Program-made: the position numbers and the translations under genes
The notes under the pieces: model-generated
The model's database searches: none
What the model was told of the DNA's origin: nothing
The model's input: the letters and a program-made list of their open reading frames with translations, nothing else
Part shown: positions 9,289 through 17,864 of the stretch, piece after piece
Numbering within the stretch: position 1 is the stretch's first letter
Layout of the letters: each line of letters opens with the position of its first letter
Assembly: GCA_963695705.1 (NCBI GenBank)
Contig: CAVOHB010000010.1
Coordinates: 124,001-188,000 of the forward strand
Reading direction: 5' to 3'
DNA from: JBKPNJ01 sp963695705
GTDB lineage: Bacteria > Actinomycetota > Actinomycetes > Propionibacteriales > Nocardioidaceae
Length of the DNA stretch: 64,000 bases

Positions 9289-10086
9289 GTGACCACCCTG
9301 GTGTTCGACTGCGACGGTGTGCTGTCCGACACCGAGCGGTTCGGTCATCTGCCGGCGTTCAACGAGACCTTCGCCGAGTTTCACCTTCCGGTGCACTGGA
9401 GTGAGGAGGAGTACGCCGAGAAGCTGCGTATCGGCGGCGGCAAGGAGCGGATGAGCAGCATGCTCACCCCGGACTTCGTGTCGCAGGCGGGACTGCCCGG
9501 CGACCCCGAGGGCCAACGTGAAGCCGTCGCCGCCTGGCACCGGCGCAAGACGGAGCTCTACACCCGGATGGTCGCGGCCGGCCGACTTCCCGCCCGTCCC
9601 GGGATCCCCCGGGTCGCGGCTGGCGCCCACGAGGCGGGTTGGACGCTGGCGGTGGCCTCGACGTCGGCCGAGCAGTCCGTGCGGGCTGTCCTCGAACACG
9701 CCGTGGGCACGGAGCTGGCGAAGCACTTCGAGGTGTTCGCCGGGGATGTCGTGGCACGCAAGAAGCCGGCGCCCGACATCTACGTGCTGGCCGTCGAGCG
9801 TCTCGGTGCCGACCCGCGGGACACGCTGGTGATCGAAGACTCCCGCAACGGGCTCCTCGCCGCGACAGGTGCGGGTCTGGCCTGTCTGGTCACCGTCAAC
9901 GGCTACACCGCGGATGAGGACTTCACCGAGGCGGCGATGGTCGTTACCAGCCTCGGGGACCCCGACGGCGAGCACGCGCACGTGCTGGTCAACCACACCT
10001 CGGCAGCTCCGGGGGACTACCTCACGCTGACCGATCTCCTCGCCTGCCTGCCCGACGCTGACACCTCACGACAGGAGCGCACATGA
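9289..10086 (+). CDS. HAD hydrolase, CbbY/phosphoglucomutase-like (subfamily IA)
   Basis: 265 residues. Motif I is VFDCDGVLSDTE at the N-terminus, the Lys motif is ARKKPAPDIY, and motif IV is VIEDSRNGLLAA. A helical C1 cap lies between. The family includes sugar-phosphate phosphatases and beta-phosphoglucomutases, and the exact reaction cannot be read from sequence. The gene starts 7 nt after the aldolase stop and overlaps dhaL by four bases (ATGA), so it is translationally coupled in this catabolic operon and presumably acts on a sugar phosphate of the pathway. Confidence 0.87.
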   Translation: MTTLVFDCDGVLSDTERFGHLPAFNETFAEFHLPVHWSEEEYAEKLRIGGGKERMSSMLTPDFVSQAGLPGDPEGQREAVAAWHRRKTELYTRMVAAGRLPARPGIPRVAAGAHEAGWTLAVASTSAEQSVRAVLEHAVGTELAKHFEVFAGDVVARKKPAPDIYVLAVERLGADPRDTLVIEDSRNGLLAATGAGLACLVTVNGYTADEDFTEAAMVVTSLGDPDGEHAHVLVNHTSAAPGDYLTLTDLLACLPDADTSRQERT

Positions 10087-10730
10087 GTGCTGCCAACTTC
10101 GGCGACGTCGAGTTCGTCGTCCGCACGATGGCTCAGACAGCCGTCGACAACGAGAAGTACTTCGGCGACCTCAACGCGGTCGTGGGCGACGGCGACTTCG
10201 GCTATTCGATGTCCCGTGGCTTCGAGAAGGTGATCGAGAACTGGGAGACCTTCGACCGTACGGACATCGGTACGTTCCTGAAGAAGGTCGCGATCGTCAT
10301 CACCAGTCGGATCGGCGGCACGTCCGGTCCGATCTGGGGGACCGCGTTCCTGCGTGCCGGCACGACGGCAGGGGACTCGAACGAGCTCTCGCGCGACGAT
10401 GTGGTCGCAATGCTGCGCGCCGCCGTCGCCGGCATCCAGGCGCGCGGCCAGGCCGAGCTCGGCGACAAGACCCTGCTCGATGCCCTCGTACCGGCCATTG
10501 ACGCCCTCGAGGAGAAGGTCGCCGCCGACACCGATGCCGCCGCCGCGCTCACCGAGGTTGCCGCTGTCGCCCGTGAGAAGGCAGAGGCGACCAGCTCCAT
10601 GCAGGCCAGGCGTGGACGCGCGAGCTACACCGGGGAACGCAGCATCGGCTCGGTGGACGCCGGCGCGATCGCGGTGGCCGTCATGCTCGAGCGCCTGGCC
10701 GAGGCCTGGCCCGAACGCCCCAAGTCCTGA
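10083..10730 (+). CDS. dhaL: Dihydroxyacetone kinase-type subunit L (ATP-binding)
   Basis: 215 residues matching the DhaL/DAK2 fold: LNAVVGDGDFG carries the Asp residues that bind two Mg-ATP, and GGTSGPIWGTAFL is the glycine-rich nucleotide loop. The usual GDGDHG reads GDGDFG here. It pairs with DhaK, which starts 34 nt downstream. No DhaM/EIIA-like phosphotransfer subunit is visible, so ATP rather than PEP is the likely donor. The substrate could be dihydroxyacetone or another ketotriose/tetrulose such as erythrulose; members of this family have been reassigned to such sugars. Confidence 0.9.
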   Translation: MSAANFGDVEFVVRTMAQTAVDNEKYFGDLNAVVGDGDFGYSMSRGFEKVIENWETFDRTDIGTFLKKVAIVITSRIGGTSGPIWGTAFLRAGTTAGDSNELSRDDVVAMLRAAVAGIQARGQAELGDKTLLDALVPAIDALEEKVAADTDAAAALTEVAAVAREKAEATSSMQARRGRASYTGERSIGSVDAGAIAVAVMLERLAEAWPERPKS

Positions 10731-10764
10731 GAACCGTGTCCGCCGTCGACAAAGGAGCCACACC

Positions 10765-11760
10765 GTGAAGAAGTTCGTCAACGACCCGCAGCAGTTCGTC
10801 CCGGAGATGCTCAAAGGCATCGCGCTGGCGAACCCCGACACGCTCAAGTACGTCCCCGAGTACAACCTGATCATGCGGTCCGACGCTCCCAACGACGACA
10901 AGGTGTCGATCGTCCAAGGCTCTGGATCGGGTCACGAGCCGGCGCACGTCATGGTCGTCGGCAAGGGCATGCTCGACGCTGCCTGCCCGGGCGACGTCTT
11001 CGCCGCCCCTCCGATGGACTACGTCCTGGAGACCACCAAGCTGCTCGCCTCACCCAAGGGCGTACTCCACCTGATCAACAACTACACCGGTGACCGGATG
11101 GCCTTCGACATGGGTCGCGAGATGGCAGAGGCCGAGGGCGTACGCGTAGCAACCATCCTGGTCGACGACGACGTTGCGGTGAAGGACTCCACCTACACCA
11201 CCGGCCGGCGCGGGGTTGCCGGCAACTTCTTCGTGATCAAGGCCGTTGGTGCCGCCTCCGAACAGGGCGCAGAGCTCGACGACCTGAAGACGCTCGGCGA
11301 CCGCGTGAACTCCGTGACACGGACGATGGGCATGGCGCTGACCTCGTGCACGCCGCCGGCCAAGGGCTCACCGCTGTTCGAGCTCGGGGACGACGAGATG
11401 GAGATGGGCGTCGGCATCCACGGGGAGCCGGGCCGCCGGCGCGAGAAGCTCGCCAGCGCCAACGAGATCGTCGACGAGCTGGTCGAGGCGGTGGTGGAGG
11501 ATCTGCCCTATACCCAAGGCGACGACGTGGCCCTGATGATCAACGGGCTCGGCGGCACCCCGATCAGCGAGCTCTACATTCTCTACGGCCGCGCCCACGA
11601 GCAGCTCGAGTCGCGAGGCATCCACGTACGCAGGAACTACGTGGGCGAGTACTGCACGTCGCTGGACATGGCTGGTGTCTCGGTGACGCTCGTCAAGCTC
11701 GACGACAACCTCGTCTCCCTGCTCGAGGCGCCCGCGGAGATCCCGATCCACGTGTTCTGA
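10765..11760 (+). CDS. dhaK: Dihydroxyacetone kinase-type subunit K (substrate-binding)
   Basis: 331 residues from the GTG at 10765, preceded by AAAGGAG eight bases upstream. The DAK1 fold is clear: GSGSGHEPAHV (53-62), DAACPGDVFA, and GIHGEPG with the His (219) that covalently binds the ketose carbonyl as a hemiaminal. Together with DhaL it forms a two-subunit ketose kinase. The gene order L before K differs from the usual dhaKL order. It is the last gene of the aldolase-HAD-dhaL-dhaK operon and is followed by a GC-rich hairpin. Confidence 0.92.
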   Translation: MKKFVNDPQQFVPEMLKGIALANPDTLKYVPEYNLIMRSDAPNDDKVSIVQGSGSGHEPAHVMVVGKGMLDAACPGDVFAAPPMDYVLETTKLLASPKGVLHLINNYTGDRMAFDMGREMAEAEGVRVATILVDDDVAVKDSTYTTGRRGVAGNFFVIKAVGAASEQGAELDDLKTLGDRVNSVTRTMGMALTSCTPPAKGSPLFELGDDEMEMGVGIHGEPGRRREKLASANEIVDELVEAVVEDLPYTQGDDVALMINGLGGTPISELYILYGRAHEQLESRGIHVRRNYVGEYCTSLDMAGVSVTLVKLDDNLVSLLEAPAEIPIHVF

Positions 11761-11763
11761 CCG

Positions 11764-11797
11764 GCTCGGCGGGTGACAGAGCCGACGCTCGCCGAGC
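11764..11797 (+). terminator. Candidate hairpin after dhaK
   Basis: GCTCGGCG (11764-11771) pairs exactly with CGCCGAGC (11790-11797) across an 18-nt loop, four bases after the dhaK stop. There is no T-run. The remaining bases to 11904 hold no gene. Confidence 0.35.
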
Positions 11798-11916
11798 AAC
11801 GCTACGGCGGAACCGCGAGCACAAGCAGTGACGACGTGAGGTGATTTGCCGGAACAATCCGGGTTCTCCGGCCGGGTCCGTGGGAGCGCCACGATACTTC
11901 CGGCAGGAGGACGCCG

Positions 11917-13080
11917 ATGTCTGCATGGGGCCACAGGCTCAGAGCCCGCACGCTCATACTCGTCACTGCGCTGCCCGCGCTGCTTGCGCTCGGGCTCCCG
12001 GCTGTCGCGCACGCGGCCAGCACCGACACGGTGTGGACCGCCGGCCTCGGATCGGACGGTCAGCTCGGGTCCGGCTCGACCGCCAGCCGGTCGCTGTTCG
12101 ACCAGGTCGCCGGCCTGACCGACGTCGACCAGATCGCCGGTGGTCGCGAGCACGTCGTGGCCAGGATCGGCGGGACCGTCTGGACATGGGGCGACGGCTC
12201 CAAGGGCGCTACCGGACTCGGGTCGCTCACCGACCGGTCGACCCCCACGCAGGTCGCAGGTCTCTCCACCGTCACCAGCATCGCGGTCGGGCACTACCAC
12301 TCGCTGGCCCTGCTCGCCGACGGCACCGTGAAGGCGTGGGGTTTCAACTCTCTCGGGCAGCTCGGTGACGGCACCACCGCCAAGAGGTCGTCTCCGGTCT
12401 CGGTACGGAATCTCGCGACCGTCACGAGCATCGTAGGCGGCCGCGACATGAGCTACGCCCTGCTGGCCGACGGCACCGTCCGCGCCTGGGGCGGCGGGGT
12501 CAACGGTGAGCTCGGCAACGGCACCCTAACGACGAAGCAGACCTCCCCGCTGCCAGTCACCGGGCTCACCAACGTCGTCGCGATCGCGGCCGGACGAAAC
12601 CACGGGCTCGCTCTTCTCGGCGACGGCACCCTGCGATCCTGGGGCCTCAACACCTCCGGCCAGCTCGGTGACAACTCGAAGACCATGCGCACCACCGCGG
12701 TGACGGTCAGCGGAGTATCCGGCGTGGTGGCCATCGCTGCCGGAGCCGACCACTCGGTCGCGCTGACCGCGGATGGACGGGTGTTCACCTGGGGCGAGGC
12801 CGGCCGCGGTCAGCTCGGCTCCGGTCGTACGGCAGACCGCCCACTCGCCGCCCAGGTCACCGGCCTGCCGGCGATCGGCGCCATCGGCTGCGGCCGCGAC
12901 CACACGCTCGCCGTGGCCGTGAGCGGACAGCTGTGGGACTGGGGTCAGAACGACTTCGGCCAGCTCGGCGACGGAACCACCACCCGCCGCCTCAGCCCGT
13001 TCGCGGTACCCGGCATCACCGACGCGATCTCAGCCCACGGCGGCCGGGGCTACACGGTCCTGTCGAGGGACACACCCTAG
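11917..13080 (+). CDS. Secreted RCC1-repeat beta-propeller protein
   Basis: 387 residues from an ATG preceded by AGGAGG (11905-11910). A signal peptide is visible (TLILVTALPALLALGLPAVAHAA, residues 12-34, ending AHA-A). The remainder is about seven RCC1 repeats of roughly 50 residues, each with the pattern W(G)xGxxGQLGxG followed by IAAGxxHSLAL. RCC1 propellers are protein-interaction or binding scaffolds; in bacteria most are extracellular and of unknown ligand. It is convergent with the secreted GH65 gene, 22 nt apart. No enzymatic motif is seen. Confidence 0.88.
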   Translation: MSAWGHRLRARTLILVTALPALLALGLPAVAHAASTDTVWTAGLGSDGQLGSGSTASRSLFDQVAGLTDVDQIAGGREHVVARIGGTVWTWGDGSKGATGLGSLTDRSTPTQVAGLSTVTSIAVGHYHSLALLADGTVKAWGFNSLGQLGDGTTAKRSSPVSVRNLATVTSIVGGRDMSYALLADGTVRAWGGGVNGELGNGTLTTKQTSPLPVTGLTNVVAIAAGRNHGLALLGDGTLRSWGLNTSGQLGDNSKTMRTTAVTVSGVSGVVAIAAGADHSVALTADGRVFTWGEAGRGQLGSGRTADRPLAAQVTGLPAIGAIGCGRDHTLAVAVSGQLWDWGQNDFGQLGDGTTTRRLSPFAVPGITDAISAHGGRGYTVLSRDTP

Positions 13081-13102
13081 TCATCGCCAGGAGTCAGTTC
13101 GC

Positions 13103-15784
13103 TTACGGCGAGCCGACCGCGAGCTCGGCCAGCCGTGGGTTCTGCCCACCGAACCGGGTCGCGGGTATCTGCAGGCGTACTGCATCCGCGGTGATCGGGT
13201 CGAATGTGACCACGTCGACGTTCCCGGCCGAGGCGGGCACCCTCGCGACGGTGTGCCAGCCGTTGCCGGTGGCCACCTGCACGGCGTAGGGCGCCAGCGG
13301 TCTCGCATCCTGCCACGTCGCGGTCACGCTCGACACCGTGGCGGGGCCGGCCAGGGTGACCTTCAGGCTGCTCGGCGTCGCCGGATCGGCATCCGACGCC
13401 CAGGCCGTGACGAGACTTCCGTCGACCGCCGCGGACGGAGGTGCGCTGGGGTCGGCAGCGTTGGCGGTGGCCGGGCGGCAGCGGGCGAGGTTCTCCGCTG
13501 TCGTCCCGACGGTGCGGGTCTGGATGCTCACGGGGGAGCCGACCGACACCGTGCTGGTGCCAGCGGGTGTCTGCACCGCCGCCGGTGGGCCGGAGCGCAG
13601 GGCGACCGTGGAGGTGGCGGGCCCGAGGGTGACGTCGAGGACCCTTCCGTGCCATCGAAGCCCGGTCAGGCGGATCCCGCCGGACAGCTGCGGCGGCAGC
13701 ATCGGGTCCAGCCACAGGCGGTGCTCCCGCCAGCGCAGACCTGAGTACCCATAGAGGAACTCCTGCAGGAATCCGCCTTCGCCGGTGAGGAACGTGAACA
13801 CGCCCTGGCCGCTGCGCGCCTCGGTGAACTGCTCGTAGGGCGCCTTCACGAACGGATCCAGGCTGCGCAGCGTGTACGTCCACGACGCGCAGTCCGTGCC
13901 GAGCTGGGCGGAGATGATGCTGCTCACCGAGTCGGTCATGGCCGGGCCCTCGGGGTCGTACAGCGGCGTGTAGAACTCGAGGTCCGACCGATCCACCTCG
14001 GTTGCCTGGTTCCGGGACCACGGGTAGGTCAGCAGCACGACGTCGGCCTGTTTGACCTGCTGCCCGGCGTACGTCCGGAACTCGGGTCGCACCGCCGGTA
14101 GACCGCCGAGCGGCACCGCCCTCAGCACCACCAGACCGGAGGCGACGGTCCGCCAGCGGGCCGGGACGGGCTCCCCCAGCATCTGACCCACGCGGATCGC
14201 GAGCCACAGGGTCTTCGCGGCGGTCGCGTTCGTGTAGACCGAGTCGTCGACCGGCCAGTTCTCCTCATCGGGCCCCTCGACCTGCAGGATGTGGAATCGG
14301 CCGTCGGTGCCGAGCTGGGCCCGGCTGGCCCAGAAGGCTGCCGCTCCGTGGATGACCGGCCATCCCCGGGTGCGCAGCCAGCCGCGATTCCCGGTCGCCA
14401 GGAAGTACTGCCACTGCGCGAGTGCGACGTCGGAGGTGACGTGCTGCTCCAGTGTGCGGGTCTCAGCCCACGTCGGGGTCACCTCGTCACCGGTCAGTGC
14501 GCTCTCCCAGGCGAACCTCTCCCCGGAGTAGCCCGTCCGCCGGGCGTTGCGCCGGGCCGCGGCCTGGGTGTCGTAGCGGTAGTCGACCACGGTGCTCGCC
14601 GTGGCTGGATGCTGCGCTAGCAGGGCCGGGTACATCCACGTCTCCGCATCCCAGAAGACATGGTCGTTGTAGCCGCCCGCCGAGAGGCCGACCGGGCTGA
14701 TGCTCCGGTCGACGTCGGGCCGGGCGCTGGCGAGCAGGTAGAACTCGGCGGCCCGGACCCGCAGCTGGAGCTCGGGTCGGCCCGGCAGCACGATGTCACT
14801 GGTCCACAGCCTCGCCCACGACGCGGCGCTCTCGGCCATGATGGCGGCGACCGGCGGCGCGCTCGTCGCGGCCCGGCGGGCAGCCGCGACCGGTCGGTCG
14901 GCGTCCACTGACGTCGCGAAGCCGACGGCCTTCGACACCGTGTAGGTCTGACCGGCGCGCACCGGGATCGTGGCCGTCCGGGTCGCCGTCATCGTGGCGG
15001 CATCGGCGCTGGCCGACACCATGCTCGCTGCCGGTGCGTGCAGCCGCGCCACCTCCGCGACGGTCGTACCGGTGCCGGCGGCGCGGACCGCGACCAATGC
15101 GGTCGCTTCGTGCGCGGCGACCGAGACCGGACGGAGCGCGCCGGGCGTCAGGTCGCTTCCCGCGCCGAGCACGTCACGAACTTGGAGCCGACCGGACCAG
15201 TGCGGCGTCACGCGCAGCCGAACCAGGCCGACGCGCTTCCGGGTGCGGTCGAGAGTGACCTGGTACCGGATGTCCGTCACCCGACCTCCCGACGACCACG
15301 TCCCTGACGTCGTCACCACGCCTCGATGCAGGTCGAGGACCTGACGGTAGTGGCTCGCGTCGGTGCTCGCGAACCGCCGGCCGGAGACGACGAGGTCGAG
15401 TTGGGTCCAGCCGGGCAGGTTGACCGAACCCTGATGCTGGATGCCGCCGCCGGTGGTGTCCGGAACGTCGGCGTACACCCCGGCAATGTGCGTCTCGGTC
15501 GCCACCGGCGTCGGCGCGTAGCCCGCGCCGCCGGCCGGGACTCGGGTGCCCACATAGCCGTTCCCGACGTATGCCGGCGCCGCGGCTGCCGCCACCGGGT
15601 CCGTCGTCGCCAGCCTCCACCCCGGGCCGGCACCGGCGCGGACAGGGTGGGCGTGGGCTCGTACCCCGGGAGGCGGAGACCCCACCGCGGGACTGGGAGA
15701 AAGTCCGGTCCCCAAGAGCGCGAGTGAGACCAGCGCGGTAACTGCCGGCCCTCGGACCTGCCTGCCATCGACTGCGGTTGCCAT
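13103..15784 (-). CDS. Secreted glycoside hydrolase family 65 enzyme (acid trehalase-like) with C-terminal F5/8-type domain
   Basis: 893 residues. The N-terminus has an export signal (VTALVSLALLGTGLSPSPAV). The N-terminal beta-sandwich (YVGNGYVGTRVP) is followed by an (alpha/alpha)6 catalytic barrel with DHVFWDAETWMYPALL and VEGPDEENWPVDDSVYTNA. The Glu near residue 505 in GPDEE sits where GH65 enzymes keep the general acid. A discoidin/F5-8C-like carbohydrate-binding domain occupies about residues 765-893. GH65 includes phosphorylases and acid trehalases; export and the missing phosphate context favour a hydrolase acting on trehalose, kojibiose or a glucosyl conjugate. It is divergent from the thiolase gene. 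Confidence 0.85.
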   Translation of the reverse strand: MATAVDGRQVRGPAVTALVSLALLGTGLSPSPAVGSPPPGVRAHAHPVRAGAGPGWRLATTDPVAAAAAPAYVGNGYVGTRVPAGGAGYAPTPVATETHIAGVYADVPDTTGGGIQHQGSVNLPGWTQLDLVVSGRRFASTDASHYRQVLDLHRGVVTTSGTWSSGGRVTDIRYQVTLDRTRKRVGLVRLRVTPHWSGRLQVRDVLGAGSDLTPGALRPVSVAAHEATALVAVRAAGTGTTVAEVARLHAPAASMVSASADAATMTATRTATIPVRAGQTYTVSKAVGFATSVDADRPVAAARRAATSAPPVAAIMAESAASWARLWTSDIVLPGRPELQLRVRAAEFYLLASARPDVDRSISPVGLSAGGYNDHVFWDAETWMYPALLAQHPATASTVVDYRYDTQAAARRNARRTGYSGERFAWESALTGDEVTPTWAETRTLEQHVTSDVALAQWQYFLATGNRGWLRTRGWPVIHGAAAFWASRAQLGTDGRFHILQVEGPDEENWPVDDSVYTNATAAKTLWLAIRVGQMLGEPVPARWRTVASGLVVLRAVPLGGLPAVRPEFRTYAGQQVKQADVVLLTYPWSRNQATEVDRSDLEFYTPLYDPEGPAMTDSVSSIISAQLGTDCASWTYTLRSLDPFVKAPYEQFTEARSGQGVFTFLTGEGGFLQEFLYGYSGLRWREHRLWLDPMLPPQLSGGIRLTGLRWHGRVLDVTLGPATSTVALRSGPPAAVQTPAGTSTVSVGSPVSIQTRTVGTTAENLARCRPATANAADPSAPPSAAVDGSLVTAWASDADPATPSSLKVTLAGPATVSSVTATWQDARPLAPYAVQVATGNGWHTVARVPASAGNVDVVTFDPITADAVRLQIPATRFGGQNPRLAELAVGSP

Positions 15785-15917
15785 ATCGAGCCCCTCTACG
15801 CCGAACGCGACGCCACGCCGCGTGCGCGCCTGCCCACCCTAGGACCGCGGTCGCGCAGGGCGTCAAGCAGAATGCCGAGGGCCCGGTGCGGCACGGACGG
15901 ATGGATCGAGGTTGGTC

Positions 15918-17141
15918 ATGACGGAAGTACGCGACGCGGTGATCTGCGAGCCGCTGCGAACGCCCGTCGGGCGCTACGGCGGCGTGTTCAAGGACGTTCC
16001 GGCCGCACGGTTGGCCGCAAATGTCATCCGGGCGTTGATGACCCGGACTGGTCTGCGGCCCCACAACATCGAGGATGTGCTGTTCGGGCAGTGCTACCCG
16101 AACGGGGAGGCACCCGCCATCGGCCGGGTGGCGGCGTTGGACGCCGGGCTCGATGTCGAGACCGGAGGGCTGCAGCTCGACCGGCGCTGTGGGTCGAGCC
16201 TGCAGGCGGTCGCGTACGCCACCATGCAGGTGCAGACCGGCGCGAGCGACCTCGTCATCGCCGGTGGGGCGGAGAGCATGAGCCAGGTCGAGCTCTACTC
16301 CACTCAGCTGCGTTGGGGTGCAAAGGGTGACGGGCTGATGCTGCACGACCGTCTGGCGCGAGCCAGGGAGACCGCCGGTGGCCGAAACTTCCCGGTACCG
16401 GGCGGGATGCTGGAAACCGCGGAGAACCTCCGCGAGGAATACGAGATCCCCCGCGCCGAGCAGGACGAACTCGCGCTGACCTCGCACCAGCGCGCCGTGG
16501 CAGCCCAAGAGGCTGGCCGCTTCGACGATGAGATCGTGCCGGTCGAGGTGACGAGCGGCCGCCACGAGTCGGTGGTCGTGGACCGCGACGAGCACCCGCG
16601 CGCGGACACCACGCTGCAGCGGCTGACCGCGCTACGGCCGATCCGTGCGCAGCTCGACAGTGCGTCGACGGTCACAGCCGGCAACTCGAGCGGCCAGAAC
16701 GACGGCGCGTCAGCCTGCGTGGTGACAACGCGCCAGCGCGCCGAGCAGTTGGGACTGCGTCCCAGCGCGAGGATGCTGGCCTGGGCGGTCGCCGGTGTCG
16801 CGCCGCGCACGATGGGCATCGGTCCGGTGCCGAGCACGGCCAGAGTGCTCGAGCGTACCGGCCTGCAGCTCAAGGACATGGACCTCATCGAGCTCAACGA
16901 GGCCTTTGCCGCCCAGGTCATCGCGTGCACACGTCACTGGGGGTTCGGCGCCGCCGACTTCGAACGGTTGAACGTCAACGGCTCGGGCATCTCGCTGGGA
17001 CACCCGGTCGGGGCCACCGGCACCAGGATCCTGGCGACCCTGCTGCGCGAGATGGACCGGCGTGGTTCGCGCTATGGGCTCGAGACGATGTGCATCGGCG
17101 GCGGGCAGGGCCTGGCCGCCGTCTTCGAGCGCGTCGGATGA
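15918..17141 (+). CDS. Thiolase (acetyl-CoA C-acyltransferase), FadA-type
   Basis: 407 residues from the ATG at 15918, with GAGG six bases upstream; a TTG six bases earlier is less likely. All thiolase landmarks are present: nucleophilic Cys in DRRCGSSLQA (about 90), NVNGSGISLGHPVGATG with the catalytic His, and the second Cys in CIGGGQGLA near the C-terminus. It cleaves 3-ketoacyl-CoA in beta-oxidation, or condenses acetyl-CoA in the reverse direction. No other beta-oxidation gene is adjacent; an acyl-CoA dehydrogenase lies at 29 kb. Monocistronic and convergent with the stressosome operon. Confidence 0.92.
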   Translation: MTEVRDAVICEPLRTPVGRYGGVFKDVPAARLAANVIRALMTRTGLRPHNIEDVLFGQCYPNGEAPAIGRVAALDAGLDVETGGLQLDRRCGSSLQAVAYATMQVQTGASDLVIAGGAESMSQVELYSTQLRWGAKGDGLMLHDRLARARETAGGRNFPVPGGMLETAENLREEYEIPRAEQDELALTSHQRAVAAQEAGRFDDEIVPVEVTSGRHESVVVDRDEHPRADTTLQRLTALRPIRAQLDSASTVTAGNSSGQNDGASACVVTTRQRAEQLGLRPSARMLAWAVAGVAPRTMGIGPVPSTARVLERTGLQLKDMDLIELNEAFAAQVIACTRHWGFGAADFERLNVNGSGISLGHPVGATGTRILATLLREMDRRGSRYGLETMCIGGGQGLAAVFERVG

Positions 17142-17175
17142 CGTGGGCACCCTCCGAACGACGCCTGAGCGCGCA

Positions 17176-17460
17176 TCACTCCATCAAGCCGCGCTGGATC
17201 ATGTCGTAGGCGGAGAGTGCCTCCAGTAGGAACTCTGAGGCGGCGGTGTTGATCCGTCCCAACTCTTCGTTCGGTGTGTCTCGCAAGACCTCGAACAAGA
17301 CCTCGTGGTGCACTCGCGCGAGTTCGAGGAGGCTCACGCCTCCGCCCAGTCCTGCGCGTCCTATCTCGTAGGCCTGGTGCAGTGGTGCCTCCTCACGCCT
17401 CGGCAGGTAGCGCAGGAAGGCTGTGCGGTAGTCCCGGGTCAGTCTCTCCAACGGGTTCAT
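17176..17460 (-). CDS. Stand-alone RsbU N-terminal (RsbT-binding) domain protein
   Basis: 94 residues, all helical. The pattern (RLTRDYRTAFLRYL, PLHQAYEIGR, VSLLELARVHHEVLFEVL, LLEALSAYDMIQ) matches the N-terminal domain of Bacillus RsbU, which folds as a four-helix bundle and binds the RsbT kinase to switch on the phosphatase. No PP2C phosphatase domain follows: the protein stops at the domain boundary. The ATG overlaps the RsbS stop (ATGA), so it is the fourth gene of the sigma/RsbT-RsbR-RsbS operon. I infer that it docks on the RsbT part of the fusion protein, as a cofactor or a competitor. The family assignment comes from remembered alignment, not a search. Confidence 0.7.
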   Translation of the reverse strand: MNPLERLTRDYRTAFLRYLPRREEAPLHQAYEIGRAGLGGGVSLLELARVHHEVLFEVLRDTPNEELGRINTAASEFLLEALSAYDMIQRGLME

Positions 17461-17864
17461 CGGGAAGCGTCGGAGCTACCCTCGATGACGGAGGCCAGCG
17501 ACACCCGGCTGTTGAGATAGTCCAACCCCTCCTCGAGGTCCAGCGCCGTATAGACCGCGCCGGTGTCCATGCCGAGTTGGACCATGGCGAATGCAACGTC
17601 GGGCTGGATGCCGACGATGACCGTCAGGGCCCCGCGTAACCGTGCCATGTCTGCGATGTTGCGCAGCGTTCGCGATCCGAAGGAATCAAGGACATCGAGT
17701 GCCGCCACGTCGATGATGACACCGCGGGATCGACGGAGGCCGATCTGCGTGATCAGGTCCTTCTGGAAGCGCACCATCTGGGAGTCGTCCAGAGCTGTAT
17801 GGATCGACGCGATCAAGTAGCTACCCTGTCGCAGGATCGATACCAGTACAGGTTCGCTGGACAC
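17457..17864 (-). CDS. rsbS: RsbS-type STAS stressosome protein
   Basis: 135 residues, one STAS domain. VLDSFGSRTLRNIADMARL carries the Ser (61) matching the RsbS serine phosphorylated by RsbT, and GIQPDVAFAMVQLGM and TALDLEEGLDYL match RsbS closely. RsbS and RsbR build the icosahedral stressosome that sequesters RsbT. The GTG start overlaps the rsbR stop by one base (TAGTG), and the stop overlaps the next gene (ATGA), so the four genes are translationally coupled. Cytosolic. Confidence 0.87.
   Translation of the reverse strand: MSSEPVLVSILRQGSYLIASIHTALDDSQMVRFQKDLITQIGLRRSRGVIIDVAALDVLDSFGSRTLRNIADMARLRGALTVIVGIQPDVAFAMVQLGMDTGAVYTALDLEEGLDYLNSRVSLASVIEGSSDASR

Noticed and set aside
11761..11916. 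Possible c-di-AMP riboswitch upstream of the secreted RCC1 gene
   Set aside because: The expected ydaO core motifs could not be found; only a hairpin next to dhaK is visible.
15174..16595. A 473-codon minus frame spanning the GH65/thiolase promoter
   Set aside because: It crosses two well-supported genes and shows no coherent domain.
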